NCBI GenBank assembly: GCA_013306675.1
Contig: JABLUY010000124.1
Location: 1-64,000, forward strand
Direction: 5' to 3'
From: Thraustochytrium sp. TN22
Lineage: Eukaryota; Sar; Bigyra; Thraustochytrida; Thraustochytriidae
Length of the DNA: 64,000 nt
In this document: positions 58,301 to 64,000 of the stretch, piece after piece
Layout: each line of letters starts with the position of its first letter
Position numbering within the stretch: position 1 is the first letter of the stretch
Position numbers and translations under genes: made by a program
Notes under the pieces: generated by a model
Seen by the model: only the letters and a program-made list of their open reading frames with translations
Told to the model about the DNA's origin: nothing
The model's database searches: none

Positions 58301-61300
58301 CATCTTCGGCTTCTACATCTTTTCCAGGCCCGACATTCGCTGGGTATATACACCAGCGCTCATCAAGAATGCCGTCCGGAGAGCTTTCGACAAGACCAAG
58401 GAATTTGCCTCTCTCATTTGGTCCGTCGTGGTTTTTATTATTCGCGTCATGGTGTTTCCATGCATGCGGATGATTGAGGAAGTGCATGAGATTGCAGAGC
58501 CCAAGACTGACAGCCCAGCGACCTCGGGAAGTCAAGAAGGTCCCACAAGGAAAGGGATCGAGCCAACCCGCAAAGTGAGCAAGCCAGCCCCAAGAGACCC
58601 AGACGGTCCTCCGGGCGTCCCGGGCACGCCGGATGACGGCGGCAAGAGCAACACCTCGGGAGGTCAAGACGGTCCCAGAAGGAAAGGGAGCAGGCCAACC
58701 CTCGAAAAGAGCAAGCCATCCCTAATAGACCCAGACGATCGTACGGGTGGCAGGGGCACGCCAACCCCGAGAAACCACGACAAGAGCACGTTGACCCCGA
58801 AGGATAACGACAGGAGCACACCAATCCCGGGAGCCCGCGACGGTCCAAAGAGCAACAGGAGCACACTGACCCTGAGACGCCTCGCCATTTTCGCAAGCGT
58901 GGTCGTCTTGCCTGCCGGTGTGGCGATTGCCGTCGCCTGGGCTCTCACGAAGCCTTGGCCCCAGCCTGCGGGCCCCGTCGCTCTCTCGCCAACGCCGTCG
59001 CCGTCCACCATTGTCGCGACACTGGTGCCGACCCCGGTGCCATCGGCAGGCGGCCCGACCCCATCGCCGACGCCAGGCTGTACGGGCCTGAACTGCGAGT
59101 GGGCGCTGTGGATCGTGGTGATCATCGCCGTTGCAGTCGCAGCAGGGCTGTCCGTCCTTGGCATGCTGGTGGTAATTGCCGTCGCTGGCAAGCTGAGGCC
59201 GGAGGACTTCTTCGACGTCCTTCGGCGCTGGTGCAGCGAAGTTCCTCGCGTCGTGGCTTCTAGTTGCCCACGCCCACGACTTCCAGCTCTGCCCGAGCTC
59301 CCAAGGCCGCGCGGCACGTGTCGGGCGTGCGCATACGTTGCCTACATGTTTTCTCTCTTCACCACGATGATGGGGTGGCTGCTAGAGGGTTTGCTGCTCG
59401 TCGTATTTGCATCGCCGCTTCTTGCCATCGCCGCGGCCTGCGCCGCCGTCCTCGCTGCAGTCGTAGTCGCGCTCCTCGCTGTTGCTCTCGTACTCGGGCT
59501 GGCGCTCGGCGTGCTCTTCGTGCTGTACAGGCTGGCCTTTGGGCTCTACAGGCTGGCCAAGCTCGCGGCCGGGGTGCTGTGGATGCTCTTCGTGCGGTGC
59601 TTCCCTGGCCACTGCCCATCGTGCGCGAGGGACCGCCGACTGCGGATCTGGCGATTCTGCGACGACCACCACTGCCGGAAGCACCACTACTTTTGGCGCG
59701 ACGGCGAGGACCCATGTCCGGTGTGCTACGCGGACGCCGAAGTCTGCGAGTGCTCGCGCTCGCGTGTGCTCGAGCGCTGTCAGCGCTGCTATTGCTCGCG
59801 ACACGAGAGAAAAGTCATGCCGGGCGGGACCCACACCTTTCGTCTGTGCAGCTGCAGATCCTACGGCCAGTGTCTGGTCTGCCTCGACCCTTGTCCGAAC
59901 CACATTGACTGCGCGCGCACCGAGTGCCCCGACTGCTTCTGCCAGCGCCACAACAAGCCCAAGGACCTCTCGCGGGGCGGCTGCGAGGACTGCTTCTGCG
60001 CAATCCACTACGACGTACGCGTGGATGGCAACGGCAACTGCCCGCACTGCAGGTGCGCGCACCGCTCGCAGCGCCAGGAGTGCGACAGGTGCTGGTGCCA
60101 GGTCCACGCGTGTAGCCTCCGCTTGCGACGGTGTCAAGACGGCGCGTGCTCGGGCTTCGCCGAGGTGGGCGCTGTCGAGGACGACGACCACTTCTCGGAG
60201 CGCCTCGACCACGCCACGATCGACATGAACGCGTGCCCGCAGTGTGCCGGTCCGCTTGCGAAGCGGCTGGAGTGCATCCACTGCGCATTTCCGTGCGGGC
60301 CATGCCAGGACGCCGGCGTGGCGCCGGCGTACTACGAGCGCGAGTGCAAGGACCACTGGTGCACAACTCACGAGAGGAGCGACGCGGACGGTGTCGAAGA
60401 GCCGCCGGCGCGCAAGTGCATCGTCTGCCGCGACCCGTGCGAAGTGTGCCGCGACGCTGGCGTGCAGAGCCCGAGCCTCCCGGCGCGGGAAGAGTGCCCG
60501 CATTGGTGCTCCACGCACGCGCGCAAGGCCGTCGACTTCGAGGCGGTCGAGGACGGCGACAAGTGCGAGGTGTGCAAGGACGGGTGCGACAGCCACGATC
60601 ACGACGCCGACGAGACGCGGCGCCCCACGCGTCACAACTGTCTCAGGCACTGGTGCTTCGACCCGCAGCACGAGCACAACGGCGAGCAGGACGGCTACGA
60701 GCAGCCTTGCAGGGTCTGCGCCGACCCGTGCAGGTTCTGCGCGCACGGGACCAAGATCGCTCGGCAGGACTGCGAGGAGCACTTTTGCGCGCCACACGAT
60801 CGCTACAAGGAGCTGCTTCCGGACGGCTCCGGCTGGGCGTGCGACGTGTGTGCCGACCCGTGCGAGGAATGCGCTCTGGCGTTCCCGCCGAAGCGGACGG
60901 ACTGCTACCGCCACTACTGCAAGCGGCACGACCGGCCCGTGAACGAGAACCGCGCGGCCGACGACCCGATGCGGGACAGCGGCGAGTGCCTCATCTGCTC
61001 CGATCCGTGCTCGTGCCACCCTCGACTCGCGCGCATTGAGTGCGCGGAATGTTACTGCACGATCCACGCTCGCGACCTCTGCACGACCAGCGACTGCGCG
61101 CGAGGGCGCTGCTCGAAATGCACGTGCGTCAACTGCGGCCACCGCTTCGACCTCGACGCCGGCGAAGGGCCGCTGGCGGATCAACCTGACCGCTGCGACG
61201 TCTGCAAGAACTGGTGCCATCACAGGCGCGACATTCACACGTGCTTGGCCTGCTGGTGCACTCAGCACGATCAGCCGCGCATCATCCCCTCCGCGCACGC

Positions 61301-62552
61301 GGACGAGGACTTCCAGCCCGGCACCAGAGAGCATTGGCCCTGCGACACGTGCCGCAGGTGCATCCACGGCGTGCTGCTGACATCGGAGTGCACAAAGTGC
61401 ATGAGCTGCGAGCATGACGTGTACCCGCGGGAGAAGTGCGCCTTGTGCTACTGTCGCAGGCACCAGCGGTTCAAGGACATCACCGAGACTGGGGTCCGAG
61501 TCTGCCGCCAGTGCATCTTCATCCCGCTCCCTCTCACCAAGAAGCGTTTCTGCAAGTTCGCGGCCAGGCTCCACAACGTCATCGGGGAGATCACCGGGAA
61601 AGAGCCCGTTCCGGGTGGGTCCATGGAAAAGAACGATCGGCTTCTCGACAGCTGGGACACGGGGTCTGCGGCCAGGTGGGAACCGGCTTCCATGCGCCTG
61701 CACTGGTTCAAGGACATTTGGCCTCAGGTCATGTGGTACGACCCGGGCCTACATCGCCAAGGCAACGAGGTCGCTCCAGGACTCACGAGCGGTTACAAGG
61801 GGTCGCAGACTCTGGGGAAGGAGAAACAGCGGCGAGCGGCGCGGGCCATCATGGGCGCGATCCGGGCGGTGCGAGACCTGCAGTTCTTCTCGCTCCGCAG
61901 CGGAGAGGTCGTGACTCCTCCGCAGGTTCTCGAGGCTGACCAGCCCATCCCGTGGATCTGGCGCTCGCCTTTCGCCTTCCACCCTGGCCACACCATGTCC
62001 TGGGAGTACCGCATCACGCAGCTTCGTCTTGCCTCCGCCGTGCAGGAGGACCCTCCGAAGTGGTGGCCGGACAGGGAAATGAGGGATCATGATCCCCTAC
62101 ATGACCGGCTGTGCGTTTTCGAGCCTTGCGGCACGGACGCCAGCGAGCTGGCTCTTCTCGCACAGCTCTTCGAGGAATCGCTCGGCGCAACCAACGCCTT
62201 CTACTTTTGCTCGCTGGAGAGTCCAGGCCTGCGTCCTCCAGGCCATCATCCACCCTTGCGAGAGTTGGAGAGCCACCTCACACCAGAGCAGCTGCAGGTC
62301 GTCGAACAGATCAAGGACACGGCCCATGCGGAGCTGCGCGAAGAAGTCATTCGCGACGGCCGGGTCGAGGTACGTGGAGGGGTGGCGCACGGCCCCAAGC
62401 TTGACGAGGATCGTGCCGTGCTCGCGCAGTGGCGAGCCGAGCACTCAGCCCACGAGGACGATGAGCCCTTTGTCGAGGAACAGCACCTCGACGTCCATCC
62501 TCATCATGGCGACGACGACGAAGATGATGAAGACGAGCAGGCCCAGCCCTAA
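55377..62552 (+). CDS. Giant multi-pass membrane protein with long Cys/His array, tandem family member 2
   Basis: About 2,391 residues, paralogous to member 1. The N-terminus MSGLFPRGDGGARRRGGPRS is polar and acidic further on (SDEEEKDEWP). TM1 ~185-208, an ectodomain with VLWLGRCVALDEVRWLLGRS, TM2 ~302-322, coiled coil ~422-568, then a 68-residue internal duplication. TM3 ~835-863 is followed by CPRLSDAVLASSVSLGGSC, the same block as in member 1. Further hydrophobic segments lie near 966-984, 1012-1029, 1167-1192 and 1241-1270, with a long cluster at 1320-1395. The Cys/His array spans ~1408-2042, longer than in member 1, with repeated CxxHWCxxH and CxxCxDPCxxC units. The C-terminal domain opens IPLPLTKKRFCKFAARLHNV, as in member 1, and the tail is acidic. 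No enzyme motif is visible. Start choice rests on the match to member 3. Confidence 0.82.
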   Translation: MSGLFPRGDGGARRRGGPRSDQLGHRTTDEGGREEHRPDRRDEDSRVATHVQGADELDGDWSDEEEKDEWPMSMRQLGTVVDGRVVSRAASFGQGEAAYSARGGGLRRRIGWSSRHSEGQVVTVLAPQGDADDEDAISARGNGTGVSSVTRKTLGSIATRKSSPPRNRCPTFVQSVIRMAWLKWHAAASAVSVLFGAFWAWFAYSVFLECSEVFLPAQACPDLEQVAEGMGSSTVLWLGRCVALDEVRWLLGRSASRDAFGFAHDIVDAGWSEAGQTAMTTTFAATQSAEGCYSGPVRIAYILTQISWIVIAFLLGWLGKFYHEEKEAQLQGPIILKVVNFLGWNKLLVESTSKEKPPGGEGGSGGGQAGRRDGDAGSGGGRAGELPDYPLHRRPELDKALTSLRRETSGQNNAQEGLREPERLQRRVDNLTHRRSTKERGLRVAKENVATSLEELGKAREEVERVGAELNELYEQALASAGDARRSSSRAAHLPPSGTDLSGEISGVKEQLEAAKARQRKAEVAYETCQENLKKARKEFDELDKKLVRAQDMADSALKKATDFAGLLLYVVVDQISAETKKRERRNAKRKAAMDKALVKVALFARWSSGTIMDSALMLGSKLSRARSDPSEASAAAPGDGPTPSPTGEVEPPTEGSKATRSRLQAAGQRLGHMRGFFSLGSGSKSSRAGRVSTAPLGDEASAAAPGDGPTPSPTGESEPHTEDSKATRSRLQAASQRLAHFPGYFAMAMPNRVDIKAAPSAAWVKVKTIGSHAGSVSKGVRAAFAGLRGMFSSDESGDFANEVYRNEKMLSPAERKVALEVKKYVASVHRHWEIWAWIWWIPSLLSSLVALALTITTLVAVYQSSDETVDPQSGCPRLSDAVLASSVSLGGSCVFGSDLSRVLRVIEDSASLLDSVADFADAASVIDLDNTPDVPGLRTMRRVVTQSRLCYRRSAGMRMAQVGRVGVVSISLPAIFGFYIFSRPDIRWVYTPALIKNAVRRAFDKTKEFASLIWSVVVFIIRVMVFPCMRMIEEVHEIAEPKTDSPATSGSQEGPTRKGIEPTRKVSKPAPRDPDGPPGVPGTPDDGGKSNTSGGQDGPRRKGSRPTLEKSKPSLIDPDDRTGGRGTPTPRNHDKSTLTPKDNDRSTPIPGARDGPKSNRSTLTLRRLAIFASVVVLPAGVAIAVAWALTKPWPQPAGPVALSPTPSPSTIVATLVPTPVPSAGGPTPSPTPGCTGLNCEWALWIVVIIAVAVAAGLSVLGMLVVIAVAGKLRPEDFFDVLRRWCSEVPRVVASSCPRPRLPALPELPRPRGTCRACAYVAYMFSLFTTMMGWLLEGLLLVVFASPLLAIAAACAAVLAAVVVALLAVALVLGLALGVLFVLYRLAFGLYRLAKLAAGVLWMLFVRCFPGHCPSCARDRRLRIWRFCDDHHCRKHHYFWRDGEDPCPVCYADAEVCECSRSRVLERCQRCYCSRHERKVMPGGTHTFRLCSCRSYGQCLVCLDPCPNHIDCARTECPDCFCQRHNKPKDLSRGGCEDCFCAIHYDVRVDGNGNCPHCRCAHRSQRQECDRCWCQVHACSLRLRRCQDGACSGFAEVGAVEDDDHFSERLDHATIDMNACPQCAGPLAKRLECIHCAFPCGPCQDAGVAPAYYERECKDHWCTTHERSDADGVEEPPARKCIVCRDPCEVCRDAGVQSPSLPAREECPHWCSTHARKAVDFEAVEDGDKCEVCKDGCDSHDHDADETRRPTRHNCLRHWCFDPQHEHNGEQDGYEQPCRVCADPCRFCAHGTKIARQDCEEHFCAPHDRYKELLPDGSGWACDVCADPCEECALAFPPKRTDCYRHYCKRHDRPVNENRAADDPMRDSGECLICSDPCSCHPRLARIECAECYCTIHARDLCTTSDCARGRCSKCTCVNCGHRFDLDAGEGPLADQPDRCDVCKNWCHHRRDIHTCLACWCTQHDQPRIIPSAHADEDFQPGTREHWPCDTCRRCIHGVLLTSECTKCMSCEHDVYPREKCALCYCRRHQRFKDITETGVRVCRQCIFIPLPLTKKRFCKFAARLHNVIGEITGKEPVPGGSMEKNDRLLDSWDTGSAARWEPASMRLHWFKDIWPQVMWYDPGLHRQGNEVAPGLTSGYKGSQTLGKEKQRRAARAIMGAIRAVRDLQFFSLRSGEVVTPPQVLEADQPIPWIWRSPFAFHPGHTMSWEYRITQLRLASAVQEDPPKWWPDREMRDHDPLHDRLCVFEPCGTDASELALLAQLFEESLGATNAFYFCSLESPGLRPPGHHPPLRELESHLTPEQLQVVEQIKDTAHAELREEVIRDGRVEVRGGVAHGPKLDEDRAVLAQWRAEHSAHEDDEPFVEEQHLDVHPHHGDDDEDDEDEQAQP
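57271..57600 (+). repeat. 204-bp in-frame direct duplication inside giant gene 2
   Basis: The segment beginning AAGCGTCGGCCGCAGCGCCA at 57271 recurs at 57475, a period of 204 bp (68 codons). Both copies encode AAAPGDGPTPSPTGE and KATRSRLQAA(G/S)QRL. Differences are moderate, so it is not the newest event. Confidence 0.9.
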
Positions 62553-63651
62553 GAGCAAGAAGTTTTGTTTCTCTCAATGCCGCCTTGTGCGCTCAAGTGG
62601 CTGGCGAAAAGAAAGGACCGTGCAGGTTCTCGTATGCTTACTACCGTTGGGGTGGCGCCAGGTACCACCGCCACTCGGCGGTGGTCAAGCTGTCGCCCGC
62701 GCTGGCTCAGGCTCCTTCGAAGTCCGGGTGTCACCGAGATCGGGTCAAGGGCGTCCAGGCCCGGGCGGCTCGTTCTGAAGCTGCTCTCAAGAGTTTCAAG
62801 GAACAGCAGGAGAGATCAAGGACTGCGAACGCTGGATGCGCGATACATCTCGTGCGACACCGCCACGAGCAAGGTCTGCCAGACAGATCCTCGGAGGGAG
62901 GGCACGATGAGCTACAGCTGCACTTCGACTCAGCCTGTCTGTCACGGTCTGCACTCCGGCGCACTCCACCCCGACCCCAGGTGATCGTCGTACATGAGTG
63001 TCCGTACTGCGCTCACCGAGCACAGGCTGCGCAGCGTCCACCGCGCGACACATTGTGGCAGCGCAGAGCGTAGAGATCGAGGACGTCTCCGGCGGCGTCA
63101 TAGTGATCTCCCAGTGCCTCTAAAGCGTTCGACGCGGCTACTTGCAGGCGGCGCGGGAAAGCAGTGCGAGGAGGCGCAGGTGACGAGCAGGCGCCCCGGA
63201 GTCATGTCGAACTCTCTCAGGCTGAAACACTGGCTTGCCAGTCTTGCAATGATGTGAACATGAATGCGGGCTGTGTAGAGTCGCCACGTGTTTGTCACTG
63301 GCAATGCAGCCACCACCCTGCACGGTGCACCGCCGGCGGGCCGGCTGGCGGCGGCTGGCGGCTGCGGCCGCCGCGGCCGCCAGGCCTGGCCAGTCAGCTG
63401 TGATCATAGCTCCGGGGACTGGTGCAAAGATCGGGCCTGCCTCGGGCAGGGGAGACTGGAGGTACGAACGCCATGTATCATGCACACGCCATGCCTCGCC
63501 ATGCACACGCCGCGCAAGAAGGCAAGGGGCGGCAAGAGGCGCGAGTAAGGATCTCGGCGGCTCTCAGGGTCGATACATTTCACGGTCGAGCTCGCCTCCA
63601 CCACTGACAGGCTTGGGCAGATCGAAATCGCGGAGGCTCGTGCAGCAAGCG
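62553..63651. other. Spacer between giant genes 2 and 3
   Basis: 1.1 kb without a recognisable gene. CGGCGG/GCGGCC-rich runs near 63332-63375. It must carry the promoter of member 3. Confidence 0.5.
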
Positions 63652-64000
63652 ATGAGCAGGCGGCTCTCCCGCGGCCGCGGCCGCGGCGGCGGCCGTGGAG
63701 GCCGCGACGACCAGGTCGGGCATACGATCGGGGCTGTAGAAGAGGAGCCCTGGGCCTATGGTTCTTGGGAGGAGCGCCCCCATCGCCAAGGCGAGAATGC
63801 CGCTCTTGCGCTAAGCGTGCGACGCATGCCTCCCGACGAGCAGGATGGCGAGTCGAGCGACGAGGAGAGGCACGACTCGCCAATCGGCGGGCGCCAAGTT
63901 GGCGGGCTCGTACATCACATGCAGCACGATGAGCCGGGATCGGAGCCGAGAGACGAGGACGGGCAGGCCAACAGCAGCCATTCTGACATGCGGGAGATCA
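63652..64000 (+). CDS. Start of a third giant-family paralogue, cut by the window edge
   Basis: An open frame from the ATG at 63652 runs 116 codons to the edge without a stop. Its N-terminus MSRRLSRGRGRGGGRGGRDD, followed by QVGHTIGAVEEE, lines up with member 2 (MSGLFPRGDGGARRRGGPRS, then DQLGHRTTDEGGREE). Further on, DGESSDEERHDSPIGGRQVG matches member 2 DGDWSDEEEKDEWPMSMRQL in spacing and residues. The same order, an acidic SDEE block and tandem position support a third copy. The membrane and Cys/His regions would lie outside the window, so identity as a full gene is not shown. Confidence 0.65.
   Translation, partial: MSRRLSRGRGRGGGRGGRDDQVGHTIGAVEEEPWAYGSWEERPHRQGENAALALSVRRMPPDEQDGESSDEERHDSPIGGRQVGGLVHHMQHDEPGSEPRDEDGQANSSHSDMREI

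Noticed and set aside
59382-61703. A 773-codon minus-strand open frame across giant gene 2
   Set aside because: It opposes the Cys/His array and gives the Ala/Val/Arg pattern expected from antisense of TGC/CAC-rich codons.

Overview
The window is nuclear DNA of a GC-rich, gene-dense protist, most likely a stramenopile and perhaps a thraustochytrid-like labyrinthulomycete. The group assignment is an inference. It rests on long intron-poor genes, Thr/Pro-rich PTxxPT tracts on secreted and membrane proteins, a CFAP300 orthologue (so the organism makes motile cilia), and eukaryotic housekeeping genes such as topoisomerase II and a DDX6/Dhh1 helicase. Many open frames begin at GTG or TTG; starts were therefore moved to the first sensible ATG.

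Layout. 1-9.4 kb: DDX6-type RNA helicase (+), mitochondrial methylene-THF dehydrogenase/cyclohydrolase (-), ACOT9-type acyl-CoA thioesterase (-), and an ankyrin protein with a C-terminal CaaX box (+). 10-11.7 kb: a secreted leucine-rich-repeat gene (-) with six short introns, one repeat per exon. 11.9-19.3 kb: a DNA transposon with matching inverted ends. It encodes a 1,471-residue protein joining a FEN1/XPG-type nuclease, a SWIM-like zinc finger and a DDE transposase, plus a convergent coiled-coil ORF. 19.9-24.7 kb: a kinase-like gene in two frames, a decayed SNF2 helicase tail, and an aquaglyceroporin. 24.7-31.6 kb: a FYVE protein and topoisomerase II. 32-39 kb: four TPMT-family methyltransferases on one strand with a seven-helix membrane protein among them. 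39.4-44.5 kb: an RRM/RS/KDKK-repeat RNA-binding protein, CFAP300 and a PH-AGC kinase. 47-64 kb: a tandem family of very large multi-pass membrane proteins with long Cys/His arrays. Two copies are complete (1,866 and about 2,391 residues) and a third starts 349 bp before the right edge. A decayed host gene lies between the first two.

The two strongest candidates for undescribed biology are the XPG-SWIM-DDE transposon with its partner ORF, and the tandem giant membrane/Cys-His family. No function is known to me for either partner ORF or giant family. The TPMT cluster and the one-exon-per-LRR gene are also informative. No tRNA, rRNA, CRISPR array or viral element was recognised.
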